64,000 nucleotides of DNA from Conus ventricosus (lineage: Eukaryota > Mollusca > Gastropoda > Neogastropoda > Conidae): contig CM031596.1 of assembly GCA_018398815.1 (NCBI GenBank), positions 73,663,157 through 73,727,156 on the forward strand, given 5' to 3'. The translations under genes were made by a program, and so were the position numbers. Below are positions 36,781 to 46,645 of the stretch, one piece after another. The notes under the pieces were generated by a model. The model was not told where the DNA came from. It did no database searches and worked only from the letters and a program-made list of their open reading frames with translations. Each line of letters starts with the position of its first letter. The first letter of the stretch is position 1.

Positions 36781-36928
36781 TTAATTACACATACTATACC
36801 GTGGCTCACTAATGCAATAAGCGGCAGCATTTGCTATCCCTGCCCCGTATACAATAAAGTCCGTACGGACAACAAAACCCCCGAAAGGGCCTCGTGCCTC
36901 GCGCATGCTCAGAACAGTCCTCTTTTCT
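36781..36928 (+). repeat. Left inverted terminal repeat of the DIRS element
   Basis: Starts TTAATTACACATACTA. From GTGGCTCACTAATGCAATAA onward it is the reverse complement of the right end, as far as the CAGAACAGTCCTCTTTTC block. Confidence 0.9.
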
Positions 36929-37581
36929 CGGCAGCCATTTTTCCCCTTAGCCGCGTGTACCGGACAGCTAAGTATTTTTGACTTTTCTCGCAATCGATCG
37001 ATTGTTGTTGCTGTTCGTTTGGTGTCCTTGCTTATGTTTTCACTTAAGGGAGAAACGTACGTTTAAGCGATTGGGTGGGTAAGGCGAGAATTAAGAAGGT
37101 TTCGTCTTTCGATTCCCACATCTCGCCAGCAGGCTCTTTGTCTATAGCCCCGCCAATTCCCCCTCTCCCTTCAGCGTCACTTTCCCGAGGGTTCACCTCA
37201 ACTCAGCTCGGGTTTGTTGTCGTGACAGCGAGCTCTTTCTGCAACCCTCAATTTGTGACGGTGATCGGCTCAGCTTCGGTTTCTGTCGATCCGTCACAGC
37301 GAGCTCTTTTCTCGCAACCCTCATTTTGTGGCGGTGATCAGCTCAGCTGCGGTTCTGCTTTATCTCGCCCCTTTGCCCATAACGGTGAGCGACTCGCCGC
37401 GGTTCTGTCGCATCGTTTTGTACACCCGTGTTCAGTGTTTACTGCTCACAGTTCGATTTCCCCTGGGAGAATCGAAGGTGTACGGGCCCCCTACGGAGGC
37501 GCCCGGGGATATGAGGGGGGGGCTTATGCGTCAACCCCCCCCCTGCCTGGAGGCGATCCAAGGGAAACAACTCCTGCTCAA

Positions 37582-38759
37582 GGGGTGAATCTAGTTTGCC
37601 CCCGGTTGTTTCCCTTCCCCCGCCTCATGTGTCTGCCTCTGCTTTTGGGCAGGCCCACCGGGGTGTCGCCCTCTTTCCCGGCACCCCTCAGGGGACCGGC
37701 GCATTCGGCCCCCACTTTCAGGGTTGGGCCAGCAGCCACATTCTCAGCCCCCCCCTATCATGGGGTCAGGGCCCTTTGCCCTTGGGCACCATGGGCCCAA
37801 TGGCAATATCCCCGAACATGGGCTTTCCTCAGCCCCCTGCTCCGGGGTTTCCCTGGTGGCCGGGTTTTATGGCCCAGCCTCCACCCGTGCAGGCATCTGC
37901 CTCCCAGGCTCCCTCTGCCCTTCCGGGGTCTGACCCCTCCCCCGGTATGTCTGGGGAACCAGCCATCCCAGGCCACTCAGGGCTCTCGCCGCGCACCGCT
38001 TCGCCGGGGACGGCCACCCCATCGGTCTGTGGGTCCGACCTGGCGGACTCTGAGTCAGAGGATTGAGGACCAGTCACCCGGTTCTTATTCTTTCCAAGAC
38101 TCGGTGGCTGTGCTGGCTTCCCTGGTTCCGGAGGCAGTGTCATCCTCTCAGGAGGTCAGGACCCCCTGCCCTTCTGGCAGCGGAACTTGCCCTGGGATCT
38201 CGCCCATCGGCGGCAAGGCCCTCCTCTCTCCTAAAGGAGTCACTTATGGTGGCCGACTGCATGAGGAGGGCCCAAATACGAGTCAGGGGCACGGAGGCGC
38301 AGGACCCCGTGCCTGGTTCGGTCCCTGATTTCCCTTCCGCGTTGGCGTGCGGGAAGGTTCCTTAAACCAGAGAGTCTTCCATTTGCCAAGAAGGCCTTCT
38401 TGGCAAATGACACTATCCCCGAAGCCACTCTTCCCCTCTCCCAGGAGGACCTCCTCCTGGTCCAGGAGAGGTCAATAATCGCACGCTAGGCAGGTGTCCC
38501 TCTCAGAGCGCTGCCTTGCGGAGTGGGAAGAGTCTGCGAGGAGGGTTTGGAGGCATATCTGTTATGGATTCCTTTCTAGGGGGACTAGTGTCTGCCCTTA
38601 AGGATCCTGATTCTGGTTCCTTCGCCATCCGCCAGTCCGCGGACCCAACTGCTGTGGTAGCTGTATCCAGTCAATGGCTGAAGGGCTTAAGTATTCGGCT
38701 GGGGCCTTCTCTAGGCTCCATCTGAACTCAGTTCTGGCTAGGAGAGATGCGGTCCTTTG
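37582..38759 (+). pseudogene. DIRS gag-like region
   Basis: Proline- and glycine-rich reading (PPVVSLPPPHVSASAFG ... PGFPWWPGFMAQPPPV) ending in an acidic SDLADSESEDE block, followed by segments such as ESLPFAKKAFLANDTIPEA and SVLARRDAVLCR that correspond to DIRS Gag. Frames change several times. The last codons before 38,760 continue in frame after the hAT insertion, at 39,984 onward (AFGIFCATFSIARASLRALP). Confidence 0.65.
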
Positions 38760-39461
38760 CAGGACTGCCTACCTTCCGTATCGTCCGTAATTTTACGGAA
38801 ATTAACCCCCCATTACGGAGGTACGATTTTCCGTGCGAAATTACGGAAAAGAAAATTGAAAACTACGCAAATTTCGACTCGAAAAATTGTCGACTGCTAG
38901 ACCTTTCCGAGACCGCAGAGTAACTTCCTTGACTCAAGCCGAAACCACAGATGGTTCGGAACTTGCGATTGGTCAATGTGGTGCTGTGGGCCAACACGAC
39001 ACGCCATCACATCTGTGCGCGCCATTCGAAGCTTTTTGTTCAGCCATTGTAAGACAAAGTTTCAACGATTTTTTGCGGCGATTGTGAAAATGGCGGGAGA
39101 AATCTTCTAAACGTTTGCATGAAACGATGACGAGGGTTCGAAAACCACTGTGCCACAACGGAAGAAGGCGAAGAAGCAAGTGTTCCGAAGTAAATACACG
39201 CGGACTTGGCCTTGTCATGGACCTGGATTTGTATACTCATTTTGCTCGGTGTGCAATTCAGACTTCTCCATCGGACATGGGGGAGCAAATGACTGCAAGC
39301 GCCATATCTCGGGGAAAATGCACAGAGACAGCTGCGAGTGCCTCAGTCAGAAGATCACATCGTGTTGTTTACGAAATCCAGCGAGAGCAGCCGTCAGACC
39401 CACACACGGAAGATCACCAACGCAGAAAGACTGTTGTGTGAGCTGATCTGCGAAAACAACT

Positions 39462-39550
39462 TGTCCCTGAGCTGTGCTGACAAGATAGTGGCGAAAATGA
39501 AAAGGTCCTTTTCATTTTCGCCACTATCTTGTCAGCACAGCTCAGGGACA
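39462..39550. repeat. Perfect 44-bp palindrome with a 1-nt loop
   Basis: Bases 39,462-39,505 are the exact reverse complement of 39,507-39,550 around T39,506. The left arm is transposase coding sequence (ELICENNLSLSCADKIVAKM region) and the right arm is its inverted copy, followed by CA repeats and T29/G12. This is a template-switch or fold-back junction. Confidence 0.95.
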
Positions 39551-39560
39551 CCACACACAC

Positions 39561-39592
<32 letters not shown>

Positions 39593-39803
39593 GGGGGGGG
39601 GGGGTTGTACATTAGGTTCTTCATCAGTGGTGTCATCTGTGGTGACTGCTGTGTAAGTTACAAACTGTCAAGTATATCACCTTTGAATTGACCTGAAACT
39701 CCTGTCCTGAGTTCGTCATCTGCCATCATCCCAAGGTATTTTAATTCTGCTTTGTTGTTTTTGTTCCTTTTTTTACTGTTTATATTTTTTGTTAAAATGT
39801 TAA

Positions 39804-39884
39804 AAATGTAGTTGGAGTTTTGTACACATTATTTGTTCAATGTTAAAATGTAGTTGGAGTTTTGTACACATTATTTGTTCAAAA
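39804..39884. repeat. Tandem duplication of about 41 bp
   Basis: The block AATGTAGTTGGAGTTTTGTA, CACATTATTTGTTCAA occurs twice in tandem inside the hAT-like element. Confidence 0.85.
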
Positions 39885-40489
39885 ACGCCGTGTATTACGC
39901 GTCGTGGAATTACTGAAGGAAATGCAAAATTACTGAAAATCTCTGTGGTTATTACTGATGAGACAACAATGAGGTAGGCAGGTCTGCTTTTGGCATCTTC
40001 TGTGCCACGTTCTCCATTGCCCGCGCTTCCCTCAGAGCCTTGCCTGTCAAGTCAGGGTCTCTGTTCGGGAATCACGTGCAGGCCACCATCAAGAGCCAGG
40101 CCGAGATTAGGCGTGACCTCGCCTTTCAGTCAGGCCCCATCCCCACGCCCTGGTTCAAAACGCAAGGCGCCAGCGCCTTTCTCGTCACTGGGTCCTTCTC
40201 AACCAAGGGACGACGGTCATTTGGACCCCGGGGGACCAGAGGCAGGCAACCAAGCAGGGGTCGGCCTCCGACTCGGCCGGCGGGTCCGAAAGCTCCCACG
40301 CCTCCGACGGCCCCCCCCAATGACTCGCCCCCGACCTGGGTACTTCACCCCAGGGCAGTCCTGTGGGCAGTCTGTCCAGGCACCTCAGTGCCTGGGAGCG
40401 GCTTCCCGCAAGCCCTTGGGCTCTGCGGGTGATCAGGTCGGGGTTTCGTCTTCCTTGGGGTGCAGTGAAGGCTCCTCTCACGCCTTTCC

Positions 40490-41230
40490 CTCCCCCTTTC
40501 GCTCCTCCTCGGGATCTGGCTGCCTCTCAGGCCTTAGACCAGGAGGTCCTTTCGCTGTTAGCCAAGGGAGCCACAGAGGAAGTTCTCTTCCATTCCTCTC
40601 CGGGATTTTATGGCCGCATTTTTGTGGTCCCCAAAGCTTCTGGAGGATGGAGACCGGTTCTAGATCTTTCGCCTTGAACAGGTTTCTTATCGTCCTCCGT
40701 TTTCGGATGGAAACCCCCATGTCAGTCCGCGATGCCATGCATCCCGGCGACTGGGCGGTATCCATCGACTTGAAGGATGGTACTTCCATCTCTTGATCAC
40801 CCAAGGGACAGGAAGTACCTCCGCTTCGCGTGGAGAGGCCGTGTTTTTCAGTTCAGGGCTTTTCCCCTTTGGACTAGCCCCGGCCCCCTGGGTTTTCACG
40901 AAGGTGGTCGGGAACTTTGCTTGCACGTTCGGGAGAAAGGAATTCGTTTGAAGGCCTATCTAGACGATTGGCTTCTCCTTGCCTCATCCAGCACTCTGTG
41001 CTCCCAGCAAGCCCTACAGGTTTTAAGCCTCTGTCAGCAGCTGGGATTCGTTCGCAACGAGGAGAAGTCCGATCTCACCCCGTCGCAACAGTTTCAGTTC
41101 CTGGGCATTTTCCTTCCACACCACCGACTGGCTGGTCTCTCCGACCCGCCAGCGCCTTGTTCGCCTCCAGCACCTCTTGGCCCACCTCCGCCGTTTGGCT
41201 TCGTATGCAGCCTCACGTGCGGAATGCAGG
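40490..41230 (+). pseudogene. DIRS reverse transcriptase
   Basis: Motifs in order: ATEEVLFHSSPGFYGRIFVV, PKASGGWRPVLDLSPLN, SIDLKDG, HPRDRKYLRFAWRGRVFQFR, FPFGLAPAPWVFTKVV, the catalytic AYLDDWLLLASS near 40,953, LGFVRNEEKSDLTPSQQFQF, LG, and a LQHLLAHLRRLASYAA-type end. YLDDWLL and the FAWxGxVFQFR box are characteristic of DIRS/Ngaro RTs as opposed to Gypsy (xMDD). Three or more frame changes occur. The reading ends abruptly at about 41,230 where a LINE is inserted. Confidence 0.85.
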
Positions 41231-42331
41231 TATAGACCTGGGAGTAGTTTCCGATTTTTCCAAGTTTCCGGATCAACCCCCATGGACCAGAGATTCGTTT
41301 TGATCTCGCAGCTTTCCGTAAGGAGTTCCCAGCTCTCTGGCGTACAAGGCTTTGTATGCCGAGCTCTGTTCGAAATTCCCATCTATCAAAAAGTTTTCAC
41401 TGACGGTTCCAAGTCCGAGGATGGAGTGGCCTGTGCAGCCTACTGCCCTGGGGTCCTTCTCAGATACTGTTGGAAAAATATCCATTCCGATGCTTCTGTC
41501 TATTCTGCTGAACTTACTGCTCTGGTACTGGCTTTGAAGATAAACTCACATTCTTCAAAGAGGGACTTTCTGGTTCTGTCGGATTCGCTGTCAGCTTTGG
41601 AAGCCATAGCTGGCCGCAACCTTCAGCATCCAGAACTTTTGCATTTCTTTGAACTTTTTAGCAAGTTGAAAGCGGACGGTTACAACATTACTCTTGCTTG
41701 GGTTCTGGTCATGTTGGCATTGGCGGGAACGAAATGGTTGATCGTTTAGCCAAGAACGCCACAAGAGAGAAACTGTCCAACATTTATATCCCTGTTCAGA
41801 TGTGCAACCCAAAATTAACGATTATGTGAGAGACCTTGGCAGGAGGATTGGAACACACAGACGAGTAACAAACTCTTTCAGATCCGTCCAAACCTTAAGG
41901 ACTTCTCCCATCCACGTCGGGAGGTCGTAAAGAGGAAACGGTTCTGTGCCGGCTGCACACCGGCCATTCGTATTTTACCCATGCTTACCTTTTAAAGAGT
42001 GAAGAAGCTCCGTGGTGCATTCCATGTCATGCGCCATCACAATGAAACATGTTCTTTTAGAGTGTTGGGACTTGCACGATGTGAGACACAAACATTTTAC
42101 AGCGGAGTCATGAAGATCCTGTTCAGGGATGTCCCGCCTGATGTGATCCTTGAGTTTTTGAGAGAGATTAACATTTTTCATCTGATTTAAGATTTTACGG
42201 AAGAAAGTTTCTGGTGCGTTTGTGGGACGATGTCATTTAATGCGATGTATGAAAGTGTTTTTTTTTTTTTTTTAAATTTTTTATATGACTGCGGTCGGCT
42301 GGGCTATAAGCAACATTATCTTATCTTTATC
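41231..42331 (+). mobile_element. 3' part of an RNase H-bearing LINE nested in the DIRS element
   Basis: An RNase H domain is readable: KVFTDGSKSEDGVACAAY (Asp), ASVYSAELTALVLALK (Glu), FLVLSDSLSALEAIAG (Asp), then, one frame over, a GHVGIGGNEMVDRLAK-like segment. After that come PAIRILPMLTF-type sequence and a C-terminus ending DVPPDVILEFLREINIFHLI before TAA at 42,188. The order RT, RNase H, C-terminal Cys/His-rich tail fits LINEs of the I/Outcast/Nimb group. The 3' UTR has a T-run and ends with the tail GCGGTCGGCTGGGCTATAAG, CAACATTATCTTATCTTT shared with SINE copies elsewhere in the window. Confidence 0.8.
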
Positions 42332-42344
42332 TCCTTTCCTTGGA

Positions 42345-43110
42345 TCAGGCGCCAGCCAGAAAGCCAGTCCTGGCTAGCTCAGGGAGTCCCATCTCTCCCC
42401 TCCTCCAAGGAGGACGTTCACGGACGCGTCCCAGTCCGGGTGGGGTGCCCACGTCAGCTCTCTGACGGCCTCCGGGCAATGGCCCCCGGAGATGGGGTCC
42501 TGGCATATCAATCGGTGGAGCTAGAAGCCGTGTTCCAAGCCTCAAGGAGTTTCTTCCCTTCCTGAAAGGAAAAACATTCTCCTCAACACCGACAACACGA
42601 TCGGTGGCGTGTTATATCAACAAGCAGGGGGGGGGCGCGTTCTCACTCCCTGTCCCTGAGGTCGGAACAGCTTCTTCTTTGGTGCGAGACACAATCAATC
42701 CGGATCTCGGCCAAGCATGTTCCTGGGAAGCTCAACATTCTCGCGGACTCCCTCAGCAGGTCGCACATGGTTCTTCCTCAGAATGGACTCTCGTCCACTC
42801 GATCCTAGAACCTCTCTGGACTGTATGGTTCAAACCACAGGTGGACCTGTTCGCCACCGGTTCAACCACCGTCTCCAGCTGTATGTCTCCCAGTTCCGGA
42901 TCCGGCAGCGTGGGCCGTGGACGCCCTGTCCATCCCTTGGTCCGGCCTGACGGGCTATGCCTTTCCCCGTTCCCCATTCTGGGAAAGGTTCTCCGCAAGG
43001 CAAGGGAAGACGCAGCCACGCTTTTTTCTGGTGGCTCCACGTGGCCGGCCCAAGCGTGGTTTCCGGAACTGTTACACCTGTCGCACGTGCCCCGATACCG
43101 CTCGCCTTAA
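42345..43110 (+). pseudogene. DIRS RNase H and adjoining methyltransferase-like region
   Basis: Across frames: an RNase H segment with LEAVFQA, NTDNT and ACYINKQGG, then a SDSLSRSH-like end, WTLVHSILEPLWTVWFKPQV, DLFAT, and further on AWAVDALSIPWSGLTGYAFP, PFPILGKVLRKAREDAATLF and VAP-WPAQAWFPELL. This last stretch corresponds to the region of DIRS Pol usually annotated as a DAM-like methyltransferase domain. Part of the sequence between the RT and RNase H is missing around the LINE insertion. Confidence 0.65.
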
Positions 43111-43199
43111 AGGCAAGGTCCCTGCTCCAGCCGCGGTCAGGCATTCCACACGGCAATCCAAACGTGCTGCATCTTCAGCCTGGCTACTGTGCGGGACGC

Positions 43200-44275
43200 G
43201 CTGTCTGCACGAGGCGCCTCCCCAGCGGTAATCGGCCTTGTGGAACATGCCCACAGGTCAGGCACCCAAAGTGTCTGTAGTGTCCACTGGAATGGCTGGC
43301 TATCTTGGTGCTCCAGCCACGCAGTATCACCTCATTCTCCTTTCTCAATGCCAATTGGCGAACTACCTTGCCTTTCTGTCATCGGAGGAAAATCTTTCAG
43401 CCCCCTTTTGTTAAGGTTCACAGGGCGGCTATTTCCACCACTATCCGCAGTTAGGGGGCCCCTCCTTCGGGGACGACCCTCTTCTGCGGGATCTGGTCAG
43501 AGGAGCGGCCTACAGGAGGCCCGATGCCCCGCCGTGTCCCGGCGTGGGATCTTTTCTTAGTCCTCTCCTCCCTCAGGTTTCCCCCCTTAGACCCCATCCG
43601 GGAGTGTTCTCTGAAATTCCTTTCCTTCAAAACAGCCTTTCTCGTTTCCTGGCCTCAGGGAGGCGCTGCAGTGAGGTCCACGCCTTAGTGGCCTGCCTAG
43701 GACGTCGCTTCCGAACCCGGGTGGCTCGATATCTCTTCGCCTCCCCCCAGAGTTTTTAGCGAAAAAACCAGTTGCCAGGTTCTTCTTCCCCGACCATCTC
43801 CATTCTTCCCCTCACTTCTATTCTCGCCCGGACGACGAAGACCGCACTCTCTGTCCGGTTCGCGCTTTGCGGGAGTATAGGAAACGCACGAAATCTTCTC
43901 GTTCCAAGCAGCGCCACCTGTTTCTCTCTTACAACGAAGGTTATAAGGAGGACATCAGGCGCTCTTCAATCTCTCGATGGCTGAGAGAAGTCATTAAAGC
44001 TGCGTAGCGAGACCTGAAGGGGATTTGGCGTTTTCTCACCTAGACCCCATGAGATTAGGGCATGGGTGTCTTCGCTGGCAGTAGCTATAATGCCAGCATT
44101 CAGGGTGTGCTAGATGCCGCTATTGGCGGTCCCCTGGCACCTTCATCCAGTTCTACCTGCGCGACGTTTCTCGTCTGCGTGATGATGGGTCTAGGGGCAT
44201 CGCATCAGCTGTGGTGGCGCAACATTCCATCTCCGCCACACGATCCGGCCCTTCTTGCTCCTCCAGGACGGTAAC
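43200..44275 (+). pseudogene. DIRS tyrosine recombinase
   Basis: The C-terminal catalytic half is recognisable across frames: DDEDRTLCPVRALREYRKRT, RHLFLSYNEGYKEDIRRSSI, SRWLREVIKAA, then HEIRAWVSSLAW (catalytic His-x-x-Arg), GVLDAAYWRSPGTFIQFYLR with the nucleophile Tyr in QFYLRD, and a short tail. A TAG at about 44,005 and at least three frame shifts interrupt it. Tyrosine recombinases integrate the circular cDNA of DIRS elements. Confidence 0.75.
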
Positions 44276-44307
44276 CAGGTGAGCCTCCTTCCAGGTAGTG
44301 CGACTCT

Positions 44308-44396
44308 GCATTAGTGAGCACGGAATAGTATGTGTAATTAAAAGGAAATTTTCATTCTAAAATTACGTTTAATCTAACATACTTACCCTGGCTCAC
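44308..44396 (+). repeat. Internal complementary region of the DIRS element
   Basis: GCATTAGTGAGC...ATAGTATGTGTAATTAA is the reverse complement of the left end. It is fused to AAGGAAATTTTCATTCTAAA...ACATACTTACC, the reverse complement of the right end. A joined, complementary copy of both termini is the DIRS hallmark used to regenerate full ends on a circle. Confidence 0.9.
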
Positions 44397-44465
44397 GCAG
44401 AGACCCTCCCTACTCCCCGCCTTCCTGGTTCCATCAGGAGTTCTCAGTCAGGTTTTAATATACCT

Positions 44466-44641
44466 CGAAAAGAGGACTGTTCTGAGCATGCGCGAGGCAC
44501 GAGGCCCTTTCAGGGGTTTTGTTGTCGTACGGACTTTATTGTATACGGGGCAGGGATAGCAAATTGCTGCCGCTTATTGCATTAGTGAGCCACGGTAAGT
44601 ATGTTAGATTAAAACGTAATTTTAGAATGAAAATTTCCTTT
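44466..44641 (+). repeat. Right inverted terminal repeat of the DIRS element
   Basis: Runs from CGAAAAGAGGACTGTTCTGA to GAAAATTTCCTTT and is the inverted match of 36,781-36,928, with a longer outer segment. Confidence 0.9.
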
Positions 44642-45520
44642 ATACCCTGAAAACGCGTCTGTGATAACTCCAGAAATGAAGAATAGGGTCTTTAAAAGAA
44701 GGAAGTCTTACCAAATAGAGTGAAAGGGGAAATACTCCAGAAAAAAACAACAAACAAATAAACAACAATGTTGAGCTGAATAAATAGAGGGTGATTACAT
44801 TATGAGGGTGTGAATTGGCAGGTTTCTCTGTAATTTTGCAAGCATATGTCAGCATTTTGCTTTTGACCATTTACACTAAATGCTCTTGCCAGTTGGTTGT
44901 TTGGTTATTTCTTCATAGAGAAGTAGGGTACACTGTTTATTGATACCACAATAAGGCAAAGTAAAGCACAAACATTCATGGGTCTGTTTCTCCATTGACA
45001 TCACTCTCATAGCTTTAACCTTAACTGTGCCTTGTTACTCTCCACTAATTCATATTTGTGGGTCTCTCACTCAAAGATCCATGCCTGTTAGAGAGGCAGC
45101 TCAACACCGCATGCCTTTATTTGTATTTCTTGGGTCTGGCAGACCCATGCTAATTATGGATCTACATTTGTTACTGTATTGAACTTGAAGTATAGAAGAA
45201 ACATAGGCAAAACTTCAGAGTTGCTTAGCAGTGGGCATTTGTGCAGGGGGAATAAAAACTACTACCAAAGTCTACTGTTCAAAGAGAAATGATGTTTAAT
45301 ACTCTTCAGGACTGTAGTTTCTATTCATAATGAGGATTTATGTGCTTAGTGTTCTCAGCTTCCGACTTCCTTCCTGTATTGGTTCGTGCCTTCTTTCTGA
45401 ACTGCTTCCAGTCAGCCTTCCTGTATTACTTCCTGCCTTTTTTTGGTGCTCTATTTGCCTTTTTTGTTTGTTTGTTTATAGCATTCTTAAATTTCGAAAC
45501 AGCGTGACTGAGGGTGGAAA
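44642..45520. other. No gene recognised
   Basis: AT-rich intron-like sequence within MAT intron 3. No repeat or exon was recognised. Confidence 0.5.
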
Positions 45521-45524
45521 ATGA

Positions 45525-45790
45525 AGTTAGTTATCCCAAGGACACAGACAAATATAGCACAGGACAAGACGCAATGCATTTCGATCTCTTGGGTCTTCTT
45601 CAAGTGAAAAATTGATTTTTTGAACGTGTGGTGACCATGACAAGCTAAGTGGTTTCTCGTTCTTCATTTTCACTGTTCCAAATGTTATTTGTTTTCGCCT
45701 GAAGAAGACGCAAGAGGTCAAAATGCAATGTGTCTTGTCCTGTGCTATGTTTGTCTGTGTCCTTGGCGGTAACTAACCCCTCTTTTTCTG
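45525..45790. repeat. Inverted pair of the CTGAAGAAGACC repeat (fold-back)
   Basis: The right arm (45,650-45,790) matches 23,040-23,180. The left arm (45,525-45,612) is the reverse complement of the same unit: read on the minus strand it gives TGAAGAAGACCCAAGAGATC, GAAATGCATTG, TTGTCCTGTGCTATATTTGT. The two copies face each other around about 40 unrelated bases. No coding capacity is seen. Confidence 0.7.
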
Positions 45791-45799
45791 AATTTTGTT

Positions 45800-46645
45800 T
45801 CTAGCATTGTTTCATGCCTGCTTCGTACATTGATGTCTGCCTCTATTCGTATGTCACTGCCTCTCTCTTCTCCAGGATTGCTGCCTACATCTGTGTTGGT
45901 CTCTGTTTTCTTTCTTATATTGCAGCCTCTCTCTTCCTATATTGTCGTTTTCCTCTCATTCAGTGTAGGTCCATGTCCTCTTTCTTATTGCATTCTGCCC
46001 ATCTGCCTGTATTGTTTCCTGCCTCTGCCTGTCTTTTTTGCCTTGCTTCCTGCCTGATTGCCTATGTGTTGCTGTCTGCCTGTCTTCATGTATTGCTGCT
46101 CCAGTATTGCAGACTGTCTCTCTTTGTGCACTGCTGCCTGCTTCTTGTCCTGCATTGCTGCTTATCTCTCTTCCTAGGGGTGCTGTGTGCCTCTCTTTCT
46201 GTATAGCTGCTTGCCAGTTTTTTGTATTTCTGTCTGCCTATCTTCATGTGTTGCTGCTCCTGTGTTGCAGTCTTCCTGCCACCTGCCTGTCATCCTGCAA
46301 TGCTGCTTACCTCTCTTCCTGTGCTGCTGTGTGCCTCTCTTCCTGTATTGTTGCTTGCCATTTTCTTCCTGTACTACTGCATGCCTCTCTTCTTTTACAT
46401 GCTCCCTTCCTGTATTGATACATGCCTCTCTTCTTGTAATACAGTCTGCCTCTCTTCCTGCATTGCTGCTGCCTCTCTGGATGCCTCCCTGTATTGCTTC
46501 CTCCCTAGGGTATCTTTCTTTTTTTGCACCTGCTTTTTTCTTCCTCTATTGCTGCCTGCCTCTGACTGTGTTGCTGCCTGCCTCTCCCCTGCTTTGCTGA
46601 CTGCTGCTTTTTTTTGGCTCCTTCCTGTACTGTACGCGGGCATCC
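45800..46645 (+). repeat. Degenerate pyrimidine-rich tandem repeat
   Basis: Built from variants of CTGCCTCTCTTCCTGTATTG, TTGCTG at irregular spacing of about 25-30 bases. Several long open frames rich in Cys, Leu and Ser pass through it because the repeat lacks stops. None carries a domain. Confidence 0.75.

Larger units (their letters stand above)
38768..39978 (+). mobile_element. hAT-like DNA transposon fragment inserted in the DIRS gag
   Basis: The flanks are CAGGACTG (38,760-38,767) and CAGGTCTG (39,979-39,986), an 8-bp target duplication with one mismatch, the size hAT transposases make. The ends share CCTACCT in inverted orientation. Excising the insert with one flank restores the DIRS reading frame. 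Inside, about 39,150-39,340 encodes a BED/ZBED-like zinc finger start: KQVFRSKYTRTWPC, then FCSVCNSDFSIGHGGANDCK and RHISGKMHRDS (C-x2-C...H-x4-H). The catalytic transposase is missing, replaced by a perfect palindrome, T29/G12 and AT-rich sequence, so it is non-autonomous. Confidence 0.75.
36781..44641 (+). mobile_element. DIRS-type tyrosine-recombinase retrotransposon with two nested insertions
   Basis: DIRS elements integrate with a tyrosine recombinase through a circular intermediate and make no target duplication. Evidence here: inverted terminal repeats (36,781-36,928 and 44,466-44,641), an internal complementary region at 44,308-44,396 that contains the reverse complements of both outer ends joined, a gag-like region, an RT with AYLDDWLL, RNase H, and a C-terminal recombinase. 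It lies in MAT intron 3. Removing the hAT insertion (38,768-39,978 plus one target copy) and the LINE (about 41,231-42,331) leaves about 5.5 kb, a usual DIRS length. Numerous frame breaks suggest it is inactive, unless some are assembly errors. Confidence 0.9.

Noticed and set aside
37075..38328. A 417-codon open frame
   Set aside because: It crosses DIRS non-coding leader and gag in a mixed frame. The gag-like composition is in part another frame, so it is not a separate gene.
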